Below, piece after piece: positions 10,619-22,649 of a stretch of 64,000 nt of DNA. A program made the translations under genes and the position numbers. Each line of letters opens with the position of its first letter. Positions within the stretch are counted from its first letter, which is position 1. The stretch spans positions 16,129 through 80,128 of the forward strand of contig CANTFG010000253.1 of the NCBI GenBank assembly GCA_947652605.1, in the 5' to 3' direction. The notes beneath the pieces are model-generated. The model was not told where the DNA came from. It was given only the letters and a program-made list of their open reading frames with translations, and searched no databases. Origin of the DNA: Elmis aenea. Lineage: Eukaryota > Arthropoda > Insecta > Coleoptera > Elmidae.

Positions 10619-11848
10619 TATAGGGTGGGCAAATTTCGATGTTTTAATAGGGAATCTCGGTAACTATAAGAGGTATCAAAAAACGGACCGCGCATCCTCG
10701 ATCTCTTTTTTCGAGAAAAAGTTGATGGTGAAAACTAAAATTGGTTATCGTCTTTTGTTTTCGAGTTATCGCCGACAACTCGATTTTTCGACTTTTCGTT
10801 TTATGACCATATCTCGCTTCTTTATGAAAATAAAGAAAAATAATTTTGACGTTCTACAGGCACTTTTTTGATAAGAATGCAGTGGCGTAGACAATTTTTC
10901 AAAAAATAAATCAAAATTCAAGTTGTGACATAAAGTTTTATTTTTTTAAATGGAACCCATAGTTGGCTATGACTTACTTAAATTTCTTATTTTTTTGTCA
11001 TTCCAAATATATAAGGGTTGATGTAGTTATTTTTAATAATACGCAAGTTACGAAGGTTTTTTAGTTTTTTTTTAAAATTAAATTATAGTAGGCTGTGAAA
11101 ACAAAAACAAAACATAGTGTAAAACCTTTTAAAACTCATTTGGTACGAGTTACGAAGGTCTTGTAACTTGTTGTAATAAACATTACAAATATGTGAACGT
11201 AAGATAAACTACAATAAACTACAATAGGTAGGTACTGCAGATTCTGACTTTATCGTTGTTTCCTTATTTCTAATATATTTACTATGTTTATCACAATAAC
11301 AAATTACAAAACCTTCGTAACCTGTACCAAATGAGTTTTACAAGGTTTTACACTATGTTTTGTTTTTGTTTTCATAGCCTACTATAATATTGTATTAAAA
11401 AAACAAACTAAAAAACCTTCGTAACTTGCGTATTATTAAAAATAAGAATATCAACCTCTATATATTTGGAATGACAAAAAAAATAAGAAATTTAAATAAG
11501 TCATAGCCAGCTATGGGTTCTGTTTAAAAAAATACAACTTTATGTCACAACTCGAATTTCGATTTATTTTTTGAAAAATTGTCTACGCCACTGCATTCTT
11601 ATCAAAAAAGTAGAATGTCAAAATTATTTTTGTTTATTTTCATAAACAAGTGAGATATGGTCATAAAACGAAAAGTCGAAAAATCGAGTTATCGGCGATA
11701 ACTCGAAAACAAAAGACGATAACCAGTTTTAGTTTTCACCATTAATTTTTTCTCGAAAAAAGAGATCGAGGATGCGCGGTCCGTTTTTTGATACCTCTTA
11801 TAGTTACCGAGATTCCCTATTAAAACATCGAAATTTGCCCACCCTCTG
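10619..11848. repeat. 1.2 kb foldback element (TATAGGGTGGGC), copy A
   Basis: Near-perfect inverted arms of about 600 bp meet near 11230. Arm landmarks, outside to inside, are GGGTGGGCAAATTTCGATG, ACGGACCGCGCATCCTCGAT, GTTTTCGAGTTATCG, CATTCCAAATATATAAGG and TTATAGTAGGCTGTGAAAAC. Copy B is at 15685-16872. Open frames at 10590-10871 (plus) and 11689-11886 (minus) are the same arm translated twice and are not genes. Confidence 0.85.
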
Positions 11849-13103
11849 CGTATCGTCTTGCAGATGCACAAGAATTGCCGTGACATTCACCATAAACTAA
11901 ATGAATGTCGGCTAATTCGTTTAGAGTATACAAGTTTGTGTATGACATTTTTAAAAAAAGGTTAGGTTGTGAACAAGCCTTAAGTCAAGCACGACATTAG
12001 TCAACTAAGTTTCGTTAAAAAAAATATTTGAGGTGTATAAACAGAGTTTGTCGATGCATTTTTAGCACTAATTTTCTCGAAAACGGCTACGTTTACAGCA
12101 AAAAACAAAGAGGGACGAATTTTTTCCTCTTAAGTCGTACTTTCTTATGGACGAATGACATTTTCTATTTTATTCCAGAGAAAAAAATTCTGAAGATGGT
12201 AAGCGGATGACCTGCCTGTAAATCATACTTCCAATTACGTGTTTTCTTTCTAATTATCCCACAAAGTCAATGGGAAACACCCAAACATTTCGGCCAAGTT
12301 TGATAGCTCTAGCTTAAACGGCTAGGACGTAATCGATTTTTTGATTTTTTTTTCTTGCAACTTTGGTGGTCTCTAACTTTGAAAGGAAGCATTTTCGGAT
12401 AACAAAATATTTGACAAATGGTCATCATTTTCACTCAGGAATATGCACATACTTTTTTGCCGTGAATAATTAGGCACCCTGTATATATAAATTTTAAGAA
12501 ATCCTGCCAAGAATTTCATTTTTATTTGAAATCAACACCAAATATAGTACTTAAGCAAATTTGTTCTTCAGAAAAATATGACCACATAATTATATATTTT
12601 CACGTGTTCATTCCTGTTATTTTCATTAATAAATAAAAAATATGAAAAAATATGCGTTTTCTTGAATACAAATACTATTACCTAAACATTAGTAAATGTC
12701 TGGTTTTAACGAAAAAAATAAATGGTCACGTTACTCAACGAAATAAATAAATTAAAATTTTTCAAAAGTAATTTATGAAATTGTGTATATTGTATCTATG
12801 TTTATATAAGGAAATTATGAATATTCATATATTTATGTTAGTTTATATAATATATTTTGAAAAAATATATTTCATTAATATAAAAAAAAAGTTGTTAGTG
12901 TTATTTTAACTTAACAATTTAATATACTTGCTTTTTACATCTGCTATTTGAACTTTTATATCAATTTGCGCCAATTTTTAACTATCGCCATCTATTAACT
13001 ATAATATGAAATATCGCCAATAGACGGCCATTTGGATAAAAACTTAAACAACAAACTTCAAAGGTGCCGACAGCAGCTGTCCCTACTGTATGATCTCTAT
13101 ACT
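11849..13103. other. Unassigned AT-rich sequence with one orphan element end
   Basis: The only recognisable mark is an orphan right end, CACCCTGTA finishing at 12483, of the TACAGGGTG type. From 12490 to 12960 the DNA is extremely AT-rich with no frame of interest. Confidence 0.4.
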
Positions 13104-13117
13104 GTGGTTTAATATAC

Positions 13118-14166
13118 TTCTTCTTCTTCTTCTTTTACTAAACCTTATGCCTCACGGCGTCGGCTTTTGGTGGTTCTCCACCCAGCTTTTTCAGATCTTT
13201 TTGTCTGCCGTCATCGCTCTCAACTCCCCAACTGTTTTCCCTCTTACACGGGCCATTTGTTCTATCCTGTTTTCCATGTTAGTTGTTGGCCTTCCTACCC
13301 GCCTTTTCCCATTACCTCCTACTTTCTGTTATTTTGTTTGTCATAGATTCTGGCGGCATCCTCTGCACGTGTCCGTACCATTTTAATTGTTTTTCTTCGA
13401 TATTTTGGGTTATTTGTTTTTGTTGTAGGTTATTCTGGATGTCTTTATTTTTGCACTTATCTCTTTTTGTTTTTCCCGCTATTTTTCTTAAGAATCTCAT
13501 TTCTGCTGCCGTTATTCTTTTCTCATGTTTAGATGTTAGTGGCCATGTTTCACTACCATACAGCATAGTTGGAATTACGACCGTGTTGTATATTCTGGTT
13601 TTTGTTTGTGCACTAATTTCTTTTTTCCCAAGGATAGTTTTGTTTAGTTGGTAGTAAATTCTCGTGCTTTTTCTGGTTCTGTTTAGGATTTCTGCGTCAA
13701 TTTTCCCATCTTCGCAAATTTTCGTTCCTAAGTACTCTATTGTCGAGACTTGCTCCAGTACGTCGTCTCCGCATTTGATGTTTTGCTGGTCATCATCGTT
13801 TATTTTCATTATTTTTGTTTTCCCTGTGTTTATTCCATTCCCATTTGTTGTATCGTTTCGTTCCACTGGTTCAAGGATTTTTGTATGTCTTCTCTATTTT
13901 CCCCCACTATTATTATATCGTCTGCATATAATAGGCACTGTATCTGGATGGGCCAAAGATCTTTGAATCCGACTGTTACTTTGGGCGTATTTTTTTTACA
14001 GGTCTTCAGTATTTTGTCCATATAAATATTGAATAATAGGGGGCTTAGGCTATCACCCTGTTTGATTCCTCTTTGTAGTGTAAATTTTCTGGAGCTTTTG
14101 CCTTTTATTCGTACTTCCGCTATAACTTTTCTGTATACACTTTTTATGGCCTTGGTGAGTTTTTCC
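13118..14166 (-). mobile_element. 5'-truncated RTE-like LINE with 14-bp target duplication
   Basis: GTGGTTTAATATAC lies at 13104-13117 and 14167-14180, so both boundaries are exact. The 3' end is at the left, where the minus strand finishes in a (GAA)n run (TTC units at 13118-13134). The 5' end is truncated within reverse transcriptase. Confidence 0.88.
13312..14021 (-). pseudogene. RTE-like reverse transcriptase C-terminal half, frameshifted
   Basis: The catalytic box CLLYADDIIIVGE is in the frame at 13830-14021. The rest of the domain continues in another frame (13312-13866) with INTGKTKIMKIN, EYLGTKICEDGK, LYGSETWPLTSKHEKRITAA and MRFLRKIAGKTKRDKCKN. That C-terminal block is typical of insect RTE-type endonuclease-reverse transcriptases, and the same block appears at 60200-60330. 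One frameshift lies between NETIQQMGME and INTGK near 13835. The endonuclease and N-terminal fingers are absent. Confidence 0.85.
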
Positions 14167-14180
14167 GTGGTTTAATATAC

Positions 14181-15306
14181 AGTATTTTAAAAACAGATAA
14201 GATGTCATGTTAGTCAGTTGTGAAGTATATTGATTGATTTGTAGACATTTTCTTAGTTTTTACGTTAATAAACGTTACAATATGTATATTATAGTCACCT
14301 CGTATAAGAGAGTTAACAATTAACATTGGAGATTAAAGTTTTTTAAGTTTATGTTAGCATGTTTCGGGAACTCGACGCGGTATGCATTATTTTGCAATTT
14401 AATCATGATTTCTGCAACATTTTTCAGCGACGAAATAAATTAATAGAACGTTCGCACTGTTATTATTTACGCCGCTAACGATATTTTCATCCTGTCTTGT
14501 CTGCCATCAAGCATCGTACGTCTTGAAGCTGTATTCAAAAACGACGTCGCTGAAAAACGAAATCGAGTTTAGATAAGGAAAAGGACGTAAAAATTCATTT
14601 GAATATTTCTGCTCGATTTTAAAAGAGCAAGTTTGACAAACGATGTGCAACCCAAGCGGTGATAAATGAATAAAACTCGGGAAGATTGTGAAAAGGTAAA
14701 GAAACGTGTCGATGTTTCACTGAGAAAACATTCGATAACCCATGTCTTGGATTTATAGAAAGGCCGTAGATGAGTTATATTTTAACAATTCAAAGTTTGA
14801 AATTTCCTACACCGATATCGAACATTGAAGCAACGGAAATATAGGTATTTACGTGGCAAGTCCGGAAAGTGGTACTTTACCTGACGAGTAGGCGTTTCTG
14901 GGACGAGCCGTAGGCGAGTCTTGAAAGTATGCGAGTCCAGTTTTGTTATTTTAAATTGCACACCCTGTATATTTTTACATTTTTGGAAAGAGGAAGCGAT
15001 TTTGGATACAACTGCACTATTTTGGTTAATTTTTATAACCTCAAAAGTTTTTTGAAACAAAATTTAGTTTTTTATTAAGGGTGCCGTGACCTGCATAAAT
15101 TGATTTTAATTATGTCAATAATTGTCCAAAAAACGTTTCTGTAAATTTTAATTGACATTTAGGTTACTTTAATTGGCTTTGAAGGTTGTGGAATCGTTTT
15201 TTTTACAAAAAGTCAATTTTTTTAAATGGAACTATGATGGTACAAGCGGTTATATAAATGGAGCATCTTCCAACGAATCCATAGATACCAATAACTTGTA
15301 TCTTTA
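14181..15306. other. Unassigned sequence with an orphan CACCCTGTA end
   Basis: CACCCTGTA ends at 14969; the preceding TTTTGTTATTTTAAA phrase is shared with about 30982-31000. The long minus-strand open frame at 14782-15060 overlaps this element end and has no recognisable domain. Confidence 0.35.
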
Positions 15307-15622
15307 TTAACACGTTCACTGCCAACCAAAATTTTGTGCCGACCCTCAGAGGCCAACGCGTTTTATTGAAATATTTAATGTTTAGTATATTTTATTAAAA
15401 CTGTAACTGCTTACCAAAACAAATTTTAAAAACCGACACCAGGAAAAGTTGAGGTTCACCTTTCCCTACAAGCCAGTAAAATCGTAAAGTAGGCTCACAA
15501 CGGCCAACAAAATACTAGAACATTTAGTACAGATATGTCCGTGACTCAAATGTCTAGTCATTGGCTCCTAATGAACGACCGCCATGACTCAAACCTCGAG
15601 TCAGTGGCAGTGAACGTGTTAA
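15307..15622. mobile_element. piggyBac-like MITE with TTAA target
   Basis: TTAA plus the perfect 14-bp inverted ends CACGTTCACTGCCA and TGGCAGTGAACGTG. TTAA at 15307-15310 and 15619-15622 is the piggyBac-superfamily target. 316 bp including targets, non-coding. Confidence 0.85.
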
Positions 15623-15684
15623 GAGTCTGCTTCAAACACTTCAAATTATTGTGAAGATTTATTAACATATCCTGTTAATCCCAG

Positions 15685-16872
15685 TACAGGGTGGGCAAAT
15701 TTCTATGTTTTAATAGGGAATCTCTGTAACTATAAGAGATATGAAAAAACGGACCGCGCATCCTTGATCTCTTTTTTCGAAAAAAAGTTAATGGTGAAAA
15801 CTAAAATTGGTTATCGTCTTTTGTTTTCGAGTTATCGCGGATAACTCGATTTTTCGACTTTTCGTTTTATGACTGTATCTCGCTTGTTTATGAAAATAAA
15901 CAAAAATAATTTTGACGTTCTACAGGCACTTTTTTGATAGCAATGCAGTGGCGTGGTCAATTTAAAAAAAAAATCCGAAATTCGAGTTGTGACATAAAGT
16001 TGTATTATTTTAAATGGAACCCATAGTTGGCCATGACTTATTTAAATTCGGTATTTTTTTGTCATTCCAAATATATAAGGGTTGATGTATTTATTTTCAA
16101 TAATACGCCAGTTACGGAGGTTTTTTAGTTTTTTTTTTAAACAAAATTATAGTAGGCTGTGAAATCAAAAACAAAACAAGGTGTAAAATCTTTTCAAACT
16201 CATTTGGTACAAGTTACGAAGGTTTTGTAATTTGTTGTTTTGATAAACATTATAAATATATAAAAATAAGGAAACAACGATAAAGTCGGAATCTGCAGTA
16301 ATGTAGTTAATTGTAGTTTATCTAATGTTCAAATATTTGTAATGTTTATCACAACAACAAATTACAAAACCTTCGTAACTTGTACCAAATGAGTTTTAAA
16401 AGGTTTAACTTACACCTTGTTTTATTTTTGATTTAAAAAAAAATTAAAAAACCTCCGTAACTTGCGTACCTATTATTAAAAATAAATACATCAAACCTTA
16501 TAAATATTTGGAATGACAAAAAAATAAGGAATTTAAATAAGCCATAGCCAACTATGGGTTCCATTTAAAAAAATACAACTTTAAGTCACAACTCGAATTT
16601 CGATTTTTTTTTGAAAAATTGACTACCCCACTGCATTGCTATCAAAAAAGTGCCAGTAGAACGTCAAAATTATTTTTCTTTATTTTCATAAACAAAAAGT
16701 CGAAAAATCGAGTTATCGGCGATAACTCGAAAACAAAAGACGATAACCAATTTTAGTTTTCACCATTAACTTTTTCTCGAAAAAAGAGATCAAGGATGCG
16801 CGGTCCGTTTTTTGATACCTCTTATAGTTACCGAGATTCCCTATTAAAACATCGAAATTTTCCCACACTGTG
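15685..16872. repeat. 1.2 kb foldback element (TACAGGGTGGGC), copy B
   Basis: Same structure as 10619-11848 and in the same orientation by terminus. The right end has decayed to TCCCACACTGTG. The inner junction lies near 16280. Confidence 0.85.
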
Positions 16873-16973
16873 CATAACTGCAACAAAACAAATTAACAAA
16901 TTATCGTAGTTTTATGTTTAACTACTATAGTCATTTAATTAAAAAGTCTAAATTTTTAGGTATGGATGGTGAC

Positions 16974-17554
16974 CATTGAATAAAAAGATAAAGGAACGAG
17001 CATTTTAGCGATTTTAAGGCGTCCAGGTTAGCCTCTCAATATGGCGGATGCATGTTTCCGCTTCTCAGTGGTGTACCTAACATTTTTAAATATGTATTGA
17101 ATAATGTAAATATTTGCTTTGTTTTGACTTGAGCCTGTTATTTACTTATTTATTTATTGTTTCGTAGTTGAGGGAATTAAAAAAACGACAGCATATTTCA
17201 ATATTTGGATGGTTTATCATGAGAGTTAAAAGATATGCTGTGCACAAATGCACGCCACTGATATGACATACCATTTTGACAAACCACATCAAATTTTCAA
17301 TACATGATTACACTACAAAATATTAATGTCTACTTACCTATGAAACGTAATCTTTTAATCTTCAACATTTTTTGACCTAGTAAGACTACAAGATCTGCTG
17401 TAAACCATTTTAGCACACAAAACCCTAAATTTCTTGACTGTTTGATCTGTCAAAACCGGCCGCCATCAGAGGCCTTTTATGTCGTCATTTCCGTCGCCGA
17501 CAAACGATGCAGTATAATGTTAAAAGCTCCTTCCTTTATCTTTTTATTCAATGA
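16974..17554. mobile_element. 581-bp TIR element with 8-bp target duplication
   Basis: Perfect inverted ends CATTGAATAAAAAGATAAAG, extending to 23 bp. The direct repeat ATGGTGAC is at 16966-16973 and 17555-17562. An 8-bp target suggests hAT or P; the terminus lacks the usual hAT CAG. Inside, GATGGCGGCC- and ATGGCGGATG-type phrases occur but there is no credible frame. Confidence 0.78.
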
Positions 17555-17562
17555 TGGTGACA

Positions 17563-18475
17563 ATAGTGATTTTGGTGTCAGTGGCGGACGCTGAATTTTT
17601 TTTTTACCTAAGATAGGTACCCAAGATATTTAATTGTTTGCGTCTGTTCACAGGTTCACACCAAAGCGCTGTTTAGCGCTCCATACACTTTGTGCGAAGT
17701 TGTTAAGATTCTGTAGAAGCGTATAAGGGCCGTGTTAACAAAGCGGAAGCGCAGAAACCGGAAGAGCCGTTACCCGTGCGCTCCTACGACACAGCCACCG
17801 AAACTAAATAGTCGGTAGTTTACCCAGGAAAAAATTACACTAGCGATTAGCTTTCGTCTTCGTTCAGTGTCACTCGAGTCAGGTGTCGGAGGCAGACAAC
17901 AACACATGTGTAGTTTGTGCCCGTCCTGTTCGCGGTAATCACGTTTGGACCCCATTTAGTCACGTTCCAGGTGGGGCGTGAGGTCTGTTTCGTTTGAAAA
18001 TTTCTTCGTGTTCGCCAAACACTTATTAATTGCGTGCTTAATTACATAAATTTAGGAGATTGCTGTGCAGAAATATAAACATCGCTTAATAAATTATTGA
18101 GAGAGCTCGCAGTAGTTTGGCGAAAAAACTTTTCGTTAAATAAGTAAGTGGTAGATGTACGAAAGGACGTGCAGAGCGATTTTTTCAGCAATTTTCCGAG
18201 CTCGCCAGGAAACTTAAGTGAAATGTATGGGTACTTTTGGTCAGTATTGACCCGCTGAACAGATTTACCAGGAATAAGTAGAAATTATTGTCCGGCTTTC
18301 TTTCTATTTTCTCTTAAAAGAGAGTATTAATTTTATCTGAAACACTTTTAGTGTTGAATTTGCCTCGCGGGAACAATATACCTGTCCAAGAATTTATTTC
18401 TCTGATTTATTATAATCACCGAAGTAAACTTGGAAGGAGCTAAAATTTTCAATTTATTTGTTGGCTAACTTGGAC
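17563..18475. other. Unique-looking, GC-richer stretch; possible host promoter or first exon
   Basis: No similarity to any other part of the window was noticed, and composition between about 17640 and 18000 is clearly more balanced than the surroundings. A TCAGT initiator-type pentamer occurs at 17864-17868, with AGACA about 29 bases downstream. No reading frame has a recognisable product, so any gene function is only a possibility. Confidence 0.25.
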
Positions 18476-18648
18476 GGTTTAAACAGGGCCGTGTCTAGGT
18501 GTTTTGGCGCCCGGGGCAAGAAAGAAAAATTGCGCCCCCTTTAAAAAAAAAATGGTTTCTCGGGCCTACTTGTTCGTGCGGGCTTGGAAAATGGGGCTCG
18601 TTTTAAAAAACACTTTATAAAACACATAAGTATGCACATATAATATTT

Positions 18649-18650
<2 letters not shown>

Positions 18651-18679
<29 letters not shown>

Positions 18680-19985
18680 GAAATCTTTATTTAGCTTTTA
18701 GCTAATTTTACATTATCTTAATGCTACTTATATTTATTTGTACATATTTTCTTAACTATTAAATCTTAATATTATTTTTCACATATTCGAAACATAGTTT
18801 TTTAAAATTTGATATGGAAGTTGTTTGTTTAATTTCCACAGGTAATTCATTAAAAATCTTGAGCCCTTTGTAGTACAAGGCGTTCTGTGTATTTGTTTTC
18901 GTTAGTTTTGGTAGTCTAAAGTCGTCTTTGTTCCTGGTCTGGTATTCGTGAATGTTACAGTTTTGTATTAAATTTTTAGTCATGTAACGTGGCAAAAAAT
19001 TATTTATTGCCTTGTATATTAAAAAAAGGCAATTAAAAGTAATTTGTTGACGTATACTTAACCACTTTAAGGTATTAAGCATTTCGCTTATTTTAGTGTA
19101 TCTCGAGCATTTTAAAATAACACGCATTCCTCTGTTTTGTTCTTTTGTTGTTTCTGCAATTTATTTAAGTCGCATTCATTGTATAAGAACAAAATACTCG
19201 CACAGTAATCGAAGTGTGGAGCAATTAGTGACCTATATACTGTAATTTTTGCTGAGAGGCTTAGCTTGTTTGTCAACCTACCTAGAAAACTAATTTTTTT
19301 CGCAACTTTTTTCACAATGTAATCCACATTGCAGTTAAACTTAAGTTTATTGTCTATCATAACGTCAAGATATTTAATTTGCGAAACACATTCAAGTTCT
19401 TCATTATCTATTTTAACTTTAATGCTTACATCATTTGGTATTGGCCTGTTTCCTATTATCATAAATTTGGTTTTGTCTGTATTTAATTTTAATTTGTTAA
19501 CTTTTAACCATTCTGATACAACGTGTAGGTTATTATTTATCCTATTAATAGCCGACTCTAGGTTGCTATCAGAAGCTGTGATTAATGTGTCATCTGCAAA
19601 GAGATTTACACTACAGTTTTTTATATTGTGTTCCAAATCATTTAAGTACAGCACAAAAAGTAAAGGACCCAAAACTGAACCTTGTGGTACACCTAGTGTG
19701 CTGATAATTTTTTCTGATTCTATATTGTTAAATTTAGTTTTTTGATAGCGAGTTGTTAGATAACTTTCAAACCACCTGTTTTCGATTCCTCGTATGCCAT
19801 ATTGTTCCAGTTTTTTAATCAGCCTATTTCTATCTATGGTTTCAAATGCTCTTTTAAAGTCTAAAAATACCCTCACAATGTATTTGTTATTTTCAATTTG
19901 TTGCTTCCAATCAGCTAGCACAAGATTTAATGATGTTTCACATGAATGTTTGGCTCTGAAGCCGGATTGAGCGTCTGATAGTAAA
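18651..19985 (-). mobile_element. CR1/Jockey-like LINE, second copy, 5'-truncated
   Basis: The 3' end is a (TAA)n run at 18651-18680, preceded on the minus strand by CTAAATAAAG, the same tail as the copy at 1967-4541. The 5' end stops inside the QSGFR motif of reverse transcriptase near 19985. Confidence 0.85.
18759..19980 (-). pseudogene. LINE reverse transcriptase and C-terminal tail
   Basis: The sequence reads QSGFRAKHSCETSLNLVLA, then VFLDFKRAFETIDRNRL, LGVPQGSVLGPLLFVLYLN, the catalytic box LFADDTLITA and KYLDVMIDNKLKF, so the palm is intact over about 19112-19960. One frame change near 19125 leads into the C-terminal module (18759-19127) with EYQTRNKDDFRLPKL and LYYKGLKIFNELP. It lacks the endonuclease and the reverse transcriptase N-terminus. 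It is better preserved than the copy at 2-4.4 kb (no internal stop in the palm). The enzyme's role is target-primed reverse transcription of its own RNA. Confidence 0.88.
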
Positions 19986-20016
19986 AGTAAATAAATAAAT
20001 ACTTCAATAGTTAAAC

Positions 20017-20303
20017 CAGGGCTGTGGAGTCGGAGTCGGAGTCGGAGTTTAGAAGGAATTTCTGGTCAGTGGAGTCGGAGTCGGAGTCGGAAAAAATGTA
20101 CCGACTCCGACTCCGACTCCGGGTACAACAAAAAATTGCGAGATGGTCCTTTGCCGCAAAATTTAAGCTCAAATTTTAAATAATTTTTTTATATTTCTTT
20201 TTTTTTTCTTATATTACACATCATAAAATGTCTTAGTATTTAATTTTGTCGGTGTCGGAGTCGGAGTCGAAGTCGACTTTTTTTTACCGACTCCGCAGCC
20301 CTG
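20017..20303. mobile_element. GGAGTC-repeat hAT-like MITE
   Basis: Inverted ends CAGGGCTGTGGAGTCGG and CCGACTCCGCAGCCCTG, with tandem GGAGTC/GACTCC hexamers inside both ends. The flanking octamers AGTTAAAC and AGTTTTAG match at five of eight positions, so the duplication has decayed or is not real. Confidence 0.75.
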
Positions 20304-20319
20304 AGTTTTAGATTTAACT

Positions 20320-21345
20320 TAAGGAACATTATTTTTTTAGGTCATGAGTCTTTCTACTGTTAGGTGTAGGACTGTTGAATTGTGTTGTGCTGACTTTTTT
20401 CCGTGATCGCTTCTTTTTCTTTTCCTTTTATGCTTCTGGTATTCCAAGTACCTATTCTCATTTTGTCTTTCTTATCTCTATTTTTTATCATTTTTATTAT
20501 CTCGTGCTTTGATTGCTATCTGTTTTTCCTTATTCATGTCCGTTTTTGTGTAGTGTTCGTGCCATTTTTTCCGCAACTTGTTTTCCGTCCTTAGTTTTTT
20601 GGGTCTGTTTTTTGCTGTAGCTCCTCTTTCTCTTTATTCCATAGCCAGATGCTATTATCTACGATGAGTTTTTGATAAGCTACTCTGACTTTTTTGCCCT
20701 TTTTTCTTTCTTTTTCTGCCTCTTCTCTGATTTTTCTTTGTATTTCTCTTTCTTTTACTGTTAGGTCATTGTCTATGTAAACGTTTTGACATTTTAATTT
20801 GCTCTTATACTGCATTATCTTTATTTTATTTTACTCCCATTTACTTGTCATTGCTATTGTCATACTTTTGCCATATTTTCGACCCACCACATACATCTGT
20901 TTGATATTTACTTTGACTCCTAAATTTTGATCTAGAAATTCTTCGATACCTGCTGTACCGTTATTTTCATCAAATTTTGCTCCCTTTATCACAATTTTAT
21001 ATTTCTTTCCTTTTTTCCTGTTTTTTCTATTCTGTTTTCTAAGCTAAGCATATTTTTTCTAAGCTCTTTGTTTACTTTTTTTGTTGCAATAAATTCCTCC
21101 CTAAATGCTTTTTGTTCTTCCCTTATCTTTTTAACTTCTTCCACCAATTTAATTAACCAATTACTTTTACTAATTCCTCCATTTGCTTTTCTTCCGTTGA
21201 ACCTTTGGTTTTTGCTTGATCTGGTGATCTGATTACTGGTTTGTACGTTCTGTATATTCCGCCTTCTTCTTTGTTTTTCTCTTGCTCTTTATTGTCTCTT
21301 TTCCTTTTATCACTACTACCACTAGCTTTAAAAAATTTCTCCATG
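20320..21345 (-). pseudogene. Internally deleted RTE-like LINE: N-terminal region joined to 3' end
   Basis: The minus-strand frame at 21153-21344 (MEKFFKASGSSDKRKR...) is a charged, low-complexity N-terminus. The frame at 20591-20815 contains VYIDNDLTVKEREIQRKIR, a segment I associate with the region ahead of the endonuclease in insect LINEs. At 20330-20420 the minus strand carries AACAGTCCTACACCTAACAG and GACTCATGAC, the same 3' end as the LINE at 58392-60663. The endonuclease and reverse transcriptase between them are missing, so this is a deletion derivative. It also shows what the 5' part of the 58-60 kb family looked like. Confidence 0.7.
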
Positions 21346-21735
21346 GATAATATTTAATTTTATTTAAATTATTTATACGATTATATTTTAAAATTTAATT
21401 CACTACACAGTCATTGGTTTAATGTGCTTACACTATCACTATTACTTGAAGCGTTATTGAGTTTATTACGCTACGCTACGTCAGCTTTCTATACCTCATA
21501 CGCCGTACGTTATTTACTTGTTAATAACAATTTACAATGTAGATAAAAGGACTAAAGGAAGAGGGGACGCGCCAATAAACTTTGCCTAGGACACAAAATA
21601 ATTTCGCGCTGGTACTACGTAACGTAGATACCTCCAAAAAAAGAAGACGTCAATGACGATTTTGGCGCCTCCTGATTTCGGCGCCCGGGGCGAGCGCCCC
21701 CTTCGCCCGCCCCTAAACACGGCTCTGGGTTTAAA

Positions 21736-22649
21736 CCAGTGGTCGCCAAACTCATCATGCATGGGAGCTACTTTAAACTTTAAGTCAATGCTGTCCAACT
21801 TCTATATCAATGCGGGCCACAATTGATTATGAATTCTAATAGACTAAAGGCAATATTTTACAGGGTCCTGCATTAAGGCGTCGGGCTTTCATAGCGCCCC
21901 GCCCGTAGGAGATAGAAAAAAACTTAAATACATCAAATTATTGGTTTGAAAAGATCTACGTCTTAAAATTATTTTCAACTATACAGGGTGTCCCATTTTT
22001 GCGCTATAACAAAAACAAAGATTTTTTTTAATGGAACAACCTGTATATATTTAGGTCTTCGAATGTCATTTTTTAACCTCTGCATGAATGTCTGTTCACT
22101 TTTTGATTTTGTGTCAGTGTTGCAAACTTATAATTTTTTTTCCGAAAAATCTCACATAAGCAGGCTTAACTTTAAAAAATCGTAGCAACCTCGTTTCTTG
22201 AAGTTAAGAAATAAGTTTTAGCAATACTGTTAGTCCGGTTGGGAGCAACATTTTAATAATAAAAAATTTAAATTTAGTGATACAGGGTGTTCACAAAAAA
22301 TTGCCAAACTTTCCAAACTTCAAAGTGACAAATGTAACCACTCTTATTTTATTTCGCTCTTCCATAGCTTTTTTCTCCTCTTCAATTTTTATAGGGGTTG
22401 TCCTATGTCTAAAACCCGTAGTTGTTGAGATATTTAATACTTTTCGAAAAAGTAGTCATTTAATTGCATTTTTATGCACCGAAGTAGGCCGCGCCGATGC
22501 AAAACAAATGCCAAAATGTAAGCAAATTAATGTCAACTTGACATTTGAATAATTTTTTTTACATCGAAACGTAAAACGGGTTTTATTCCGAATTTATAAA
22601 CAGTTAAAAAAACTAACTCCGTGCGCACAAAGAACCTGAAAGTGATAAT
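21736..22649. other. Fragmentary element ends, no gene
   Basis: CCAGTGGTCGCCAAACTCAT at 21737 resembles a hAT-type left end without a partner. TACAGGGTGTCCC at 21982 and TACAGGGTGTTC at 22281 are single mariner-like ends. The frames at 21988-22185 and 22277-22552 run through these ends and are not credible genes. Confidence 0.4.

Larger units (their letters stand above)
18484..21727. mobile_element. 3.2 kb hAT-like element filled with LINE remnants
   Basis: Inverted ends CAGGGCCGTGTCTAGG and CCTAAACACGGCTCTG; 8-bp duplication GGTTTAAA at 18476-18483 and 21728-21735. Near both ends the phrase GGCGCCCGGGGC occurs (inverted partner near the right end). The interior is occupied by a CR1/Jockey-like LINE (18651-19985), a 287-bp MITE (20017-20303) and an internally deleted RTE-like LINE (20320-21345). 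No transposase of its own is visible. Confidence 0.85.

Noticed and set aside
10590..11886. Two similar small proteins (GNLGNYKRYQKTDRASS)
   Set aside because: Same explanation: inverted arms of the 1.2 kb foldback; the sequence recurs in copy B without a kept frame.
13090..14025. Several hydrophobic plus-strand frames resembling membrane proteins
   Set aside because: They are antisense to the RTE-like reverse transcriptase on the minus strand; U-rich antisense codons create apparent hydrophobic residues.
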